From contig JAAUQT010000014.1 in the NCBI GenBank assembly GCA_012033495.1, forward strand, positions 1-48,109: a DNA stretch of 48,109 nt, in the 5' to 3' direction. The notes below the pieces were generated by a model that searched no databases, was not told the DNA's origin, and saw nothing but the letters and a program-made list of their open reading frames with translations. Origin of the DNA: Cyanobacteria bacterium RM1_2_2 (GTDB lineage Bacteria > Cyanobacteriota > Cyanobacteriia > Elainellales > Elainellaceae). The position numbers and the translations under genes are program-made. How positions within the stretch are numbered: position 1 is the stretch's first letter; each line of letters begins with the position of its first letter. Positions 1 through 7,363 of this stretch are shown in pieces.

Positions 1-132
1 TTGGCAAAGATAGCCCAGCAATACCGCAAAACTGAGGGGGAGGGGTTTCATCTGGCTGCTTTCGCTTACAGACCTCCATCCTCTCCTCACTTGCTCCTGC
101 TGTCAAAATTTGAATTTAGAATTGCTGACTGA
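1..132 (+). CDS. 3' end of an unrecognised ORF (truncated by window edge)
   Basis: Frame 1 is open from the first base to a TGA at 130-132, giving about 43 residues that include the run YRKTEGEGFHLAAFAYRPP. I do not recognise a family. The TGA overlaps the ATG of the next gene (TGATG), an arrangement typical of translationally coupled genes, and this is the main reason to take it as coding. The real start lies outside the window. It could equally be a chance open frame in spacer DNA. Confidence 0.35.
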   Translation: MAKIAQQYRKTEGEGFHLAAFAYRPPSSPHLLLLSKFEFRIAD

Positions 133-389
133 TGTTCATAGAATTTGACAATTTTAAAGTCCCGTTGGAAAATATAGAGTTTTCTGGTGAGGCAAGAATT
201 GAGATGAATACAGTTCCCTTTGACAAGATAGAAATTTATAAGTACAGCAAGGAAGCGGGGTTTATTGGTCAGAGAATGACTTGTTTGTTTGAAACTGATC
301 AAGAAAAAATGAAGTTTCAATTCTATGATGTTCAAGTAGAGGAGGGTCGCCAAATTGCAATAAAAGCGGATAAGGAATCAAAAAACTAA
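132..389 (+). CDS. small hypothetical protein, 85 aa
   Basis: An 85-residue acidic and lysine-rich protein with no signal peptide or membrane segment. It alternates short hydrophobic stretches (FIEFDNFKV, IEIYKYSKEA, MKFQFYDVQVEEG), which suggests a small beta-rich fold. I do not recognise the family. Its ATG overlaps the stop of the upstream open frame, so the two may be co-translated. It sits in an accessory block next to toxin-antitoxin-like genes and an attC-like repeat, where small unknown proteins are common. No function is assigned. Confidence 0.5.
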   Translation: MFIEFDNFKVPLENIEFSGEARIEMNTVPFDKIEIYKYSKEAGFIGQRMTCLFETDQEKMKFQFYDVQVEEGRQIAIKADKESKN

Positions 390-427
390 AGTTGGTTTGC
401 TAGCAGTCTTCAATAGTAGTTGTCGCA

Positions 428-513
428 GGCTAACATCCTGCTGGAGCGGACTGAAGGGATCTCTTGGTCGTATGCACAGGCTATTTGCAGCCACTCAGCA
501 GGAACGTTATGCC
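428..513 (+). repeat. attC-like palindromic repeat, copy 1
   Basis: An imperfect palindrome with ends GGCTAAC and GTTATGCC. The left arm CCTGCTGGAGCGGACTG pairs with the right arm CAGCCACTCAGCAGG, leaving one or two unpaired bases, as in folded integron attC sites. It aligns along its length with copies at 1687-1775 and 5177-5263; the right part AGGCTATTTGCAGCC is especially close to copy 2. It begins 8 bases past the stop of the PIN gene (which ends at 521 on the minus strand), where a cassette attC would be expected. An attC-type recombination role is inference, since no integrase is visible. Confidence 0.5.
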
Positions 514-520
514 GTCGCCG

Positions 521-931
521 CTACCTAGACTCCATCGTCTTTAAGAACTCATCTGCTGTAATCACTAGCACATCACGGAATGAATGCAATACAAGTAGAT
601 CCCTATCGCCACTGATGATGTACTGCGCTTCCCCATTCAATGCCAACTCCAGCACCTTGTCATCTTTTGGAGCACGGCACTCTTGCACATTCTCGGTTAT
701 TTCAACCAAAACTGCCTGCTCTATCCAAGCTTCTAAAAATTCCTCTCGCTCTTCAGCGGTTAAATACCGATTAAATCTTTCGCGCCCAAGAACCTCATTC
801 AACTCTTCCAAAAGGTCAAGCGACAGTAATACTTCTCCATTTGCTAGAGCATATCGAAGTGCTTGAGCAGGTTTGCTGTTCTCAAACAGAAGCGCACTGA
901 TAAGCACATTTGTATCAAAAACGTAGCGCAC
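521..931 (-). CDS. PIN-domain toxin-like protein (putative TA toxin, COG1569 type)
   Basis: A 136-residue protein with PIN-domain ribonuclease features: the N-terminal strand MRYVFDTNVLISALL with acidic Asp6, a central acidic pair near Glu43/44, APKDDKVLELAL with Asp90/Asp91, and ISGDRDLLVL with Asp109/Asp111. Such proteins are usually VapC-like RNases neutralised by an upstream antitoxin. The start is GTG at 931. No intact antitoxin precedes it. Only a short frame encoding LALHLERAAPEILNSILDKE remains, one base before the GTG, and an in-frame stop lies just upstream of it. The gene is either an orphan or its partner has decayed. The 3' end abuts an attC-like repeat. Confidence 0.8.
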   Translation of the reverse strand: MRYVFDTNVLISALLFENSKPAQALRYALANGEVLLSLDLLEELNEVLGRERFNRYLTAEEREEFLEAWIEQAVLVEITENVQECRAPKDDKVLELALNGEAQYIISGDRDLLVLHSFRDVLVITADEFLKTMESR

Positions 932-1231
932 TTCATTCTTTATCTAGAATTGAGTTCAAAATTTCTGGGGCAGCCCTTTCAAGGTGTAGTGCCAAAGAGC
1001 TTTATAATCGGCTGAGATCAGCACCCAGTAAGGCATTCAATCATGCTCACTTATCCTTGAAAGGAGGACAAATGTACTAAAAATTGGGCGATTTTTCCCA
1101 GTTGAAGGTCGTTTTGGATATCTTTGTCTATGGTTTTCGTCAATTCCTATCAGAATGGCTTCAGTTTGTAGAGGGTAGTTTTTCCTACCTAGAAGATTAC
1201 AGTCCTCTCTTAGCAGAGGTTTCATGAATTA
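932..1231. other. spacer with possible decayed toxin-antitoxin remnants
   Basis: About 300 bases between the PIN gene and the antitoxin-like gene. On the minus strand there is a 62-codon frame (1037-1225) seven bases after the antitoxin-like gene, where a toxin would be expected, but its sequence looks like no toxin family I know. Next to the PIN start is a 20-25 codon antitoxin-like tail without an intact N-terminus. I read this as degenerated module DNA and annotate no gene here. Confidence 0.35.
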
Positions 1232-1465
1232 TTAAAAGTAGCTCAATTGACCTTGAAAGGGTTGAATTTCTGGGGTTAACCCTCGTGCTTGAGCATTCTG
1301 ACTAATATCACTCATCACTTCCTCCAGAGGTCTTTTGCGTCGAGTTGCATCACCAAGTTTGAGGCTGAGTAATGCTTCTAGCTTGCGACGCTGCTCTTCA
1401 GAGGCTGCCTCAAAAATACGGGCGACCTCAGCATTAACGCGGATTGTGATCGTTTTAGTTTCCAT
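1232..1465 (-). CDS. small antitoxin-like protein, 77 aa
   Basis: The N-terminus METKTITIRVNAEVARIFEAASEEQRRKLEALLSL resembles the small DNA-binding or antitoxin-like proteins common in cyanobacteria: a beta strand with alternating Thr/Ile, then a helix rich in Glu and Arg. The tail SDISQNAQARGLTPEIQ is typical of the same group, whose members usually precede a PIN or RelE-type toxin gene. No such toxin follows here; the next recognisable toxin is the PIN gene about 300 bases downstream on the same strand. Family membership is from recall of the pattern, and the antitoxin role is inference. Confidence 0.6.
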   Translation of the reverse strand: METKTITIRVNAEVARIFEAASEEQRRKLEALLSLKLGDATRRKRPLEEVMSDISQNAQARGLTPEIQPFQGQLSYF

Positions 1466-1686
1466 AGTGTGTATCTGGGTCTTGAAACGACTTTACTGTT
1501 ACTTGTCGCTTAAGATTACGATTAAAGGCTTGAATTCAGGCTGAATCATACTATACATAGGCTAGTCAGTAACGTCTATTATATCGCCGCTGCCCTCAAT
1601 GCAGGGAGTCGAAGAGGCACTGATCAACCTGCCTTGGAAGCCTGATAGATTATCTTTCGGTTGCGCCCTAACAGATTAGTTGAGGT

Positions 1687-1775
1687 GGCATAACGGTGAA
1701 GTTGTGCGGCGGCAGATAGCCTTGAATACCCACCAGTAACCTCTGTACCGTCTACACCAGCGCATTGTTAGACCT
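1687..1775 (-). repeat. attC-like palindromic repeat, copy 2 (inverted)
   Basis: Read on the minus strand it begins GGTCTAACAATGCGCTGG and ends CACCGTTATGCC. The first 13 bases of the match with copy 3, GTAGGTCTAACAA, are identical, and both carry AGGTTA followed by a CAAGGCT/AAAGGCT block and CCGCC. Compared with copy 1 it shares AGGCTATNTGC and the GTTATGCC end. On the plus strand its end GTTAGAC fits the attC R' consensus GTTRRRY. Together with copy 3 it brackets the phosphatase-kinase-kinase operon in inverted orientation. Confidence 0.5.
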
Positions 1776-1864
1776 ACCTGCCATGCCCCTGCCACATGTA
1801 CTATCTCTATTCTTGCATTGGGTACAATAGACTAAACATGCCCAGTCCTCTGGATGGTGGAAAT

Positions 1865-3001
1865 ATGGAAGGGAGTCAGTTTCAGGAGCAATTGCAGGAG
1901 GGAATCGCTAGATGGTTAAAGTCTGGGGAGAAGACAGGATTTACAGACTCAGCTTCTGAAACAGTTGTATTGAGTAGTGTTTTAGGTAAACGGTCTGAAA
2001 ATCAAGACCGCACAATTTTTCTTAGAGTAAAGTTTGACGAGCCAAGTAAGCCTTCCATTGCTGCGCTTGTACTCTGTGATGGAATGGGAGGTATGGTCAG
2101 TGGGGGTGATTGTGCCAATCTGGCAATAAGTACATTTGCTGCATCCTTAGTACGAAGTAATGCAACTACTCTAACGGATAAGTTAAAGGTAGCCGTAAAC
2201 TCTGCAAACCAAGCTGTCTATGAAAACTTTCAGGGAAAAGGAGGTGCAACTTTATCAGCGATCGCTTGTAATGACGTAAGTGACTGTGCGGCGGTCAATG
2301 TAGGGGACAGCCGAATTTATCGCGTACTCAATAGTGGCATTGTAGAGCAGCTTACTATTGACGATACGTTAGAAGAACAACTTGCAGATTTAAACCTTCC
2401 TTCTCCGCCACCTGAATTTAGACAATTACTACAGTATGTTGGAATGGGAGAAGGCATTGAACCGCGACATATTGGATTACAAATCTCTCCTGATATTAAA
2501 TGGCTCTTGATTACCTCAGATGGCGCTCATGGTATTTCTAAAGATGTATTTCAAGCACTAGTAGCCCATGCAGAAAACCCCAAAGAGGTTGTGCATCGGC
2601 TAACTGAGTTTTCAGAGTGGCTAGGAGGAAAAGATAATTCCACGGCAGCAGTTTTGAGCGTTGGAGCAGACTTATTTGAAAGAAGTAAAGAATCTGCTTT
2701 CAATTCTCTAGAAATTTGGAGCATTCCTGGAAAAGCAGAATTTTTTAGTATCCAATCTTTCCAAACTGATGCCTCACAGAATGGAACCTTATCTCGTACA
2801 GTTGCAAACGTTTCTGAAGCAGAAAAAAAATCTAAGCAAACAACCATTCCACAAACTAAAAAGCCGCCACAGAAAAAGGATCGCAACAATACCCAAAAAA
2901 CAGATTCAAAAGGTGTAAACGGTAGCAAGTCCAATAATGGTAGGGAACCTATTGATAAGCCTGTGCCCCAATTAAACATTGAGTTTTCTGAGGAGAGCTA
3001 G
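1865..3001 (+). CDS. PP2C-family protein serine/threonine phosphatase
   Basis: A metal-dependent PP2C phosphatase of about 378 aa. Motifs in order (numbered from ATG 1865): GKRSENQDR with Asp48, LVLCDGMGGM with Asp72/Gly73, a GDSRIYRV strand, LLITSDGAHGIS and GGKDNSTAAV. Together these give the acidic metal-binding set. The catalytic domain is followed by a lysine-, glutamine- and asparagine-rich tail of about 80 residues, probably disordered. In-frame ATGs lie at 1796 and 1838; 1865 is preferred because GGTGG lies just upstream. It heads a three-gene operon, ending 4 bases before the first kinase. It presumably reverses phosphorylation by those kinases (inference). No transmembrane segment, so it should be cytosolic. 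Confidence 0.9.
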   Translation: MEGSQFQEQLQEGIARWLKSGEKTGFTDSASETVVLSSVLGKRSENQDRTIFLRVKFDEPSKPSIAALVLCDGMGGMVSGGDCANLAISTFAASLVRSNATTLTDKLKVAVNSANQAVYENFQGKGGATLSAIACNDVSDCAAVNVGDSRIYRVLNSGIVEQLTIDDTLEEQLADLNLPSPPPEFRQLLQYVGMGEGIEPRHIGLQISPDIKWLLITSDGAHGISKDVFQALVAHAENPKEVVHRLTEFSEWLGGKDNSTAAVLSVGADLFERSKESAFNSLEIWSIPGKAEFFSIQSFQTDASQNGTLSRTVANVSEAEKKSKQTTIPQTKKPPQKKDRNNTQKTDSKGVNGSKSNNGREPIDKPVPQLNIEFSEES

Positions 3002-3005
3002 GCTG

Positions 3006-4076
3006 ATGTCGAATGGAATTCCGCCTCGATATGTTCCGACAGGAAAAGTACTCACTGGAGGAATGGGAGAAGTCTTAATTTGTCAAGATACAAGCCTTGA
3101 GCGCGAGGTCGCCATCAAATTCATTCAAAATGTTGGAGATCAGCGCAGGCTTTTTGACGAGATAGCAGCACTTCAGAAAATTCGATCGAAGCATGTTGTC
3201 CAAATTTTTGATGCCTTTTTAAACGAGGTTGATAGAAGAATTGGAATTATTCAAGAGTATGTCTCTGGTAATGACCTAACATCTTTTTTAGGAAAAGAAT
3301 CTATATCATTAAATGAATACTTAAAGGTTCTCTATCAAATAGCATCTGGAATTAGTGATATCCATGCTCAAGGTTTAATCCATAGAGATATTAAACCTAA
3401 TAACATGAAATTTGATCAGTCAAACATCATCAAAATATTTGATTTTGGTCTAGCTAGATTTTCGGGTAGAAATGATTCAACCTTGGGCTTCGCTGGAACT
3501 CCTGGATTTGCAGCACCCGAGTTATACCGATCAGGGTTGGTTCCCTTCACCAATGCTGTAGACACTTATGCTTTTGGTATTACTGCGTGGTATCTTTCTG
3601 GCATAGAAATTCCAGAACCTCTCCTCAGAAGACCACCTGATCTTACTAATGTTCCAAGCTTTGGCTCTCTTCCCTTAAGAGTTCCTCAGCCTATTGTAAA
3701 TCTACTTGACCGCACTCTAATAGAGGATTTAAACGATAGACCTTCGATGTCGAATATCACAAATCTTCTTGGAAATTACCTTCTAAAAGATAAGCATCGT
3801 GCATTGCTTGTCTATGGTAGAGAAACATACAACCTTAGCAAGGCAACAAGGCTTGTGAAGCTTGATGTTCAAAATTATGGTTCGCTCCATATCAGATACG
3901 ATGGATTGAACTTCTTGATTGATTTTGTAAGTGGTGCAGTTTTTGTGAATAATCAGGTAGTGCAGCGAGGTCAATTACTTCCCAAGGATTGTGTAATTAC
4001 ACTAGGTGATTCCTCTCGTGGAGCTAATAGAATATTCATAACTTTTGATATATCTAATCCAGAAGTCGTTTTATGA
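3006..4076 (+). CDS. serine/threonine protein kinase with C-terminal FHA-like domain
   Basis: A Hanks-type kinase of 356 aa from ATG 3006, preceded by GAGGAGAG. Catalytic features: glycine loop TGGMGEV (17-23), Lys38 in VAIKF, alpha-C Glu52, HRDIKPNN with Asp128, DFG at 146-148, and a TPGFAAPE activation segment. Unlike most bacterial Hanks kinases it has no transmembrane or PASTA region. The last 80 residues contain SLHIRYDGLNFLIDF, SGAVFVNN and LLPKDCVITLG, the layout of a divergent forkhead-associated phosphothreonine-binding fold. It starts 4 bases after the PP2C gene and overlaps the next kinase by 4 bases (ATGA), so the three are one transcription and translation unit. Confidence 0.9.
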   Translation: MSNGIPPRYVPTGKVLTGGMGEVLICQDTSLEREVAIKFIQNVGDQRRLFDEIAALQKIRSKHVVQIFDAFLNEVDRRIGIIQEYVSGNDLTSFLGKESISLNEYLKVLYQIASGISDIHAQGLIHRDIKPNNMKFDQSNIIKIFDFGLARFSGRNDSTLGFAGTPGFAAPELYRSGLVPFTNAVDTYAFGITAWYLSGIEIPEPLLRRPPDLTNVPSFGSLPLRVPQPIVNLLDRTLIEDLNDRPSMSNITNLLGNYLLKDKHRALLVYGRETYNLSKATRLVKLDVQNYGSLHIRYDGLNFLIDFVSGAVFVNNQVVQRGQLLPKDCVITLGDSSRGANRIFITFDISNPEVVL

Positions 4077-5170
4077 TTGGAACTCAAATTCACACTGTCG
4101 GGGATCTAATCGATAACCGCTATGAAATCCTTCGTTTTGTTGGCGAGGGCGGTATGCAGCAAGTGTATTGTGCATTAGATTCAGTACTTGGCAGAGAAGT
4201 TGCTCTTAAAGTACCTAAGAACTCATCAGCACAGAAAAGATTTAAGCGAAGTGCGGTTGTTAGTGCCAAAGTTAATCACCCTAATGTTGCAAAAACCTTA
4301 GACTATATCGAAACTGATTCATCACCTTACTTAATTGAAGAATTTATTTCAGGTAAAGATTTAAAGGAAGGGCTATTGCAGCAATTAGGAATTGTTGATC
4401 CATATTTAACAGCTAAAATTTTACATTACTTGGCTAAAGGTATTGCAGCTTCCCATAGTGCAGGAGTTATTCATAGAGATCTAAAACCTAGCAACATCAT
4501 GTTTGCTGGAGAGTTCAATTTGTCAGAAATAAAAATTACAGACTTTGGCATCGCTAAAATGGCTGAGGAAGAGATTGTAAATGCAGTTGAAGGTGGAGAA
4601 TCTTCGACCTCCGCCTCCGCTACAGTAATGGGAGCTTTACCATATATGGCACCTGAGATGATCAAGGAGGCTCGAGAGGCAGGGAAGCCATCAGATATAT
4701 GGGCACTTGGAGCGATGATGTATGAATTACTAAGTGGACAAAAGCCATTTGGTTTTGGTCTAACAGTTATTCGTAATATTCTTGAAGACCCTGCACCCCA
4801 AAAGCCTAAATTCATTGACGAGAAACTACAATTTCAATCACTCGGAAACGAGTTGTACTCGTTGATTCTTGAGTGTTTAGATAAAGACCCAGTGAATCGC
4901 CCGACTGCGGATGACCTAGTACAAAGATGTGAAGAACTTTGCTACCCAGTTGTTGAACGACAAATTGGAACATGTAGCGATTTGCATCCGACGCGGAGTT
5001 GGGGAAAAATTTCAAGTGACAATGGAGAAACTATCTTCTTCCACTTTGATAGTGTTTATGGCAACAAACCAACTCTGGGAAGTCGGGTTTGTTTTTCCGC
5101 ATTCCTAGGTTCACCCCATCAACGCGCGCATCCTGTAGTTGTAATTCAATCTGCAACTCCTAACCCATGA
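4073..5170 (+). CDS. serine/threonine protein kinase with C-terminal cold-shock-like domain
   Basis: A 365-aa Hanks-type kinase: glycine loop GEGGMQQV (24-31), Lys46 in VALKV, HRDLKPSN with Asp136, DFG 157-159, MAPE, and DIWALGAMMYELLSG. The expected alpha-C glutamate is replaced: the segment reads RFKRSAVVSAKVNHPN, with Ser60 where REA is usual. The activation segment carries a Glu- and Ser/Thr-rich insert (EEEIVNAVEGGESSTSASAT), a plausible autophosphorylation region. Residues 299-358 (GTCSDLHPTRSWGKI, then ETIFFHFDSV and GSRVCFSAF) follow the order of a cold-shock domain, including the FFHF RNA/ssDNA-binding strand. The start overlaps the upstream kinase stop. No membrane segment. Confidence 0.9.
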   Translation: MIGTQIHTVGDLIDNRYEILRFVGEGGMQQVYCALDSVLGREVALKVPKNSSAQKRFKRSAVVSAKVNHPNVAKTLDYIETDSSPYLIEEFISGKDLKEGLLQQLGIVDPYLTAKILHYLAKGIAASHSAGVIHRDLKPSNIMFAGEFNLSEIKITDFGIAKMAEEEIVNAVEGGESSTSASATVMGALPYMAPEMIKEAREAGKPSDIWALGAMMYELLSGQKPFGFGLTVIRNILEDPAPQKPKFIDEKLQFQSLGNELYSLILECLDKDPVNRPTADDLVQRCEELCYPVVERQIGTCSDLHPTRSWGKISSDNGETIFFHFDSVYGNKPTLGSRVCFSAFLGSPHQRAHPVVVIQSATPNP

Positions 5171-5176
5171 AAGTAG

Positions 5177-5263
5177 GTCTAACAACCCGGTTGGAGCCGA
5201 CCGTCGAAAGGTTATCTGTGCGAATCAAAGGCTGTCCGCCACCCCTCAGCCAAAACATTAACC
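5177..5263 (+). repeat. attC-like palindromic repeat, copy 3
   Basis: Begins GTCTAACAACCCGGTTGG and continues AGCCGACCG, the pattern of the left half of integron attC sites. It then carries GGTTATCTGTGCG, AAAGGCTGTCCGCC and CCTCAGCC before a decayed right end, ATTAACCC, where copies 1 and 2 have GTTATGCC. It lies 6 bases after the kinase stop codon. It aligns with copies 1 and 2 over about 87 bases. Confidence 0.5.
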
Positions 5264-5288
5264 CGCTGTTTCTCGCGGATAGGTTTGC

Positions 5289-6749
5289 TCACGTTTCGAC
5301 CCAGCTTCCGTGTAGTCCCATTGGTACGCGCACAGGCAGATGAATTTGGGCAACCGGAGCAGCGCTGAAGTCGGAGCCGTTGAGGATCAGCAAATCACTG
5401 GTTTGTTTGGTTTGATCGAAAACCCAGGTCATGACGTAGTGATCGGGGGCAGACGGAGCGCCAGCCGGAACAATTACTGCCTCGCCGCCATAGCAACCCG
5501 AACGAAAGCGATGGACTTGGCTAGTTTGCTTCAGAACGTCATATTGAATCAATTCAGGGAAGTAATTCGGAATGCCTTTTTCAGCAATCACGCTCAAGTC
5601 GATGTGCGGCATATAGCCAAACTGATAAGGCTGACTGATTTGCGACTGAGCCACCGTCGGAAAATCCACCGATCGATCGTCGAGAGGCTGTTGGCTAATC
5701 GATTTTGTGTTTGGATCAATCACAATTCGGCGGAAGTGGGATTGGTTTCGAGTCATTCCCTCAATCGTGCTTTCTAGTTTCATTTCAGGATAGTAAGCAC
5801 AATCGACCGAGATTTTCCCATCCTGTTCAAATGCATTCATAAAATGCCATATCCAGAATGCTTCTATTTCGATCCACACTGGTTTGTTTTCTGAATTGTG
5901 CCGATCGATTAAGCCAATTCTCGCGCCCTGTTCTGGTTTCCAGACAAACGGCATTCCGGTTTGCATCGCCTGCTGCATCTCGAAGACTAGCGGACAGTGA
6001 CAGAAAATGGCGTAGTTTTCGCTCATTGCCATATCGTGGATCAGGGCTGGCTGCGGCAGATCAATTGGCGTGGTGCGGATAATCTTCCCAGCAGCGTTGG
6101 CAACGTAATAAACTAAATAGGGTTCGGTGAAGAAAGAATAGCGATAGAAATGCAGTTCTCCAGTACGTGGATCAAATTTAGGGTGAGCCGTCATCGATTG
6201 ATTCACGCCATCATAAAAATTCCATTCACCAACTGTTTCCAAATCGGGTGAAATCTCGTAGGGTAAGCCTGTTTCGTAGAGCGCTAGCAGTTTGCCCGCA
6301 TGGGAAATAATATTGGTGTTGGCGTAGTTGTGAAACCGCAGTTCGGGCAGCGCTCGGTTTGCCTGCATCTCATACAGCAAGCCTTGGGTGAGAATCCAGC
6401 GATTGCGATAGCGGGCTTTGCCTTCCTCAAAGTAAACGGCATGAAGCATTCCGTCGCCTTCGAGCGGATAGGCGTAGGTGCTGGGCTGAAACATGGGATT
6501 CGGGCCATTGCGGATGTAGATGCCGTTTAGCTCAGGCGGAATTTCGCCCGTCACCTGCAACTCTCCCAGATCCACTTCCTGAAAAACTGGCGCATTGATG
6601 CCTTGTAAAAAAATGTTTTCACTTGTCCAACTCGGTCGCTCTCGCACGACTCGTCCTGTTTGAGTCTGTGCCTTGAGCCGGGGAGCGCTGGTCATTGAAG
6701 TGCAAACAGCCGCAGAGGTGCTAGCCGCTAGAAAATCCCGTCGTTTCAT
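5289..6749 (-). CDS. carotenoid oxygenase (apocarotenoid-forming), Tat-exported
   Basis: A 486-aa member of the carotenoid cleavage oxygenase family (seven-bladed propeller, non-haem Fe(II)). The four iron-binding histidines are visible: His189 (MTAHPKFDP), His238 (ALIHDMA), His302 (WHFMNAFEQDG) and His480 (GLHGSW). The N-terminal stretch NGIYIRNGPNP is also typical. The start MKRRDFLAAS is a twin-arginine signal followed by an Ala-rich segment, so the enzyme is probably exported folded to the periplasm or thylakoid lumen. Substrate and cleavage site cannot be read from the sequence. It is the last of three minus-strand genes with a Rieske oxygenase and a DUF1400 protein. Confidence 0.93.
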   Translation of the reverse strand: MKRRDFLAASTSAAVCTSMTSAPRLKAQTQTGRVVRERPSWTSENIFLQGINAPVFQEVDLGELQVTGEIPPELNGIYIRNGPNPMFQPSTYAYPLEGDGMLHAVYFEEGKARYRNRWILTQGLLYEMQANRALPELRFHNYANTNIISHAGKLLALYETGLPYEISPDLETVGEWNFYDGVNQSMTAHPKFDPRTGELHFYRYSFFTEPYLVYYVANAAGKIIRTTPIDLPQPALIHDMAMSENYAIFCHCPLVFEMQQAMQTGMPFVWKPEQGARIGLIDRHNSENKPVWIEIEAFWIWHFMNAFEQDGKISVDCAYYPEMKLESTIEGMTRNQSHFRRIVIDPNTKSISQQPLDDRSVDFPTVAQSQISQPYQFGYMPHIDLSVIAEKGIPNYFPELIQYDVLKQTSQVHRFRSGCYGGEAVIVPAGAPSAPDHYVMTWVFDQTKQTSDLLILNGSDFSAAPVAQIHLPVRVPMGLHGSWVET

Positions 6750-6800
6750 GGCTAAGGGGCATTAGGAGAAACCGGATGCTTCATATGATAATGGATCTGA

Positions 6801-7340
6801 TCACGAATTGGGTGACTGTTCGAGCAATGAATATGGAACAGATTCGAGACTGCCAACTGGAAAACGCTGCATCGCTAATTGGGTGTCGATACGAATGTCG
6901 GTGGGAAACTGCCGAATCACATCCATCAGCGTCCAACTGCCTTCCTGCGCTGCCGCCAACACTAGCGCACTGCGAATTGCATAAAAGCCGTTGATGCCCG
7001 ATGGGGTGTTGATCACCTCTCCTAGCCCTTGCAGAAAGTCCACTACAACCGGAATTTCAGTCAGGCGATACATTGTGACTTCATCCATTTCGTAAGGACG
7101 CTGAAGCGCTTGGCGCAACTGTTCCTGCGTTTGGCGATCAAACCGATTTGCGTATCGAGCCAATTCTTGGGTGATTTTGCCTTCCTGCACAAAGGTTTCC
7201 AGCGATTCGACCGACAGCGAAAACAGCAGCGGCCCAACCTCCAGATAAATCCGCTCAGCCGCCCACGCAGGCGAGGCCGTGAGGATCACTGCCCCGATCC
7301 CCAACAGGAAGCCCGCTCGTTCAGCTATTTGACGGATCAT
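6801..7340 (-). CDS. DUF1400 domain protein, secreted
   Basis: A 179-aa protein with a signal peptide (MIRQIAERAGFLLGIGAVIL, cleavage predicted after AWA). The mature part ERIYLEVGPLLFSLSVESL, followed by FVQEGKI and an arginine/glutamine-rich helical region, matches DUF1400, which usually precedes an alpha/beta hydrolase domain in cyanobacterial proteins. Here the protein stops after the DUF1400 region, so it is a stand-alone version. The frame stays open far upstream into the Rieske gene, but the ATG at 7340 has GAGG upstream and the signal peptide, and lies only 23 bases after the Rieske stop. Function unknown; probably periplasmic. Confidence 0.82.
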   Translation of the reverse strand: MIRQIAERAGFLLGIGAVILTASPAWAAERIYLEVGPLLFSLSVESLETFVQEGKITQELARYANRFDRQTQEQLRQALQRPYEMDEVTMYRLTEIPVVVDFLQGLGEVINTPSGINGFYAIRSALVLAAAQEGSWTLMDVIRQFPTDIRIDTQLAMQRFPVGSLESVPYSLLEQSPNS

Positions 7341-7363
7341 GCGTTCTGCCTCACAACTTTGCC

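Noticed and set aside
1037..1225. 62-codon minus-strand frame after the antitoxin-like gene
   Set aside because: The position suits a toxin, but no PIN, RelE or MazF pattern is visible and composition looks like spacer DNA.
1..5300. Integron integrase or attI accompanying the attC-like repeats
   Set aside because: No tyrosine recombinase frame is present in the window, so a complete integron is not claimed.
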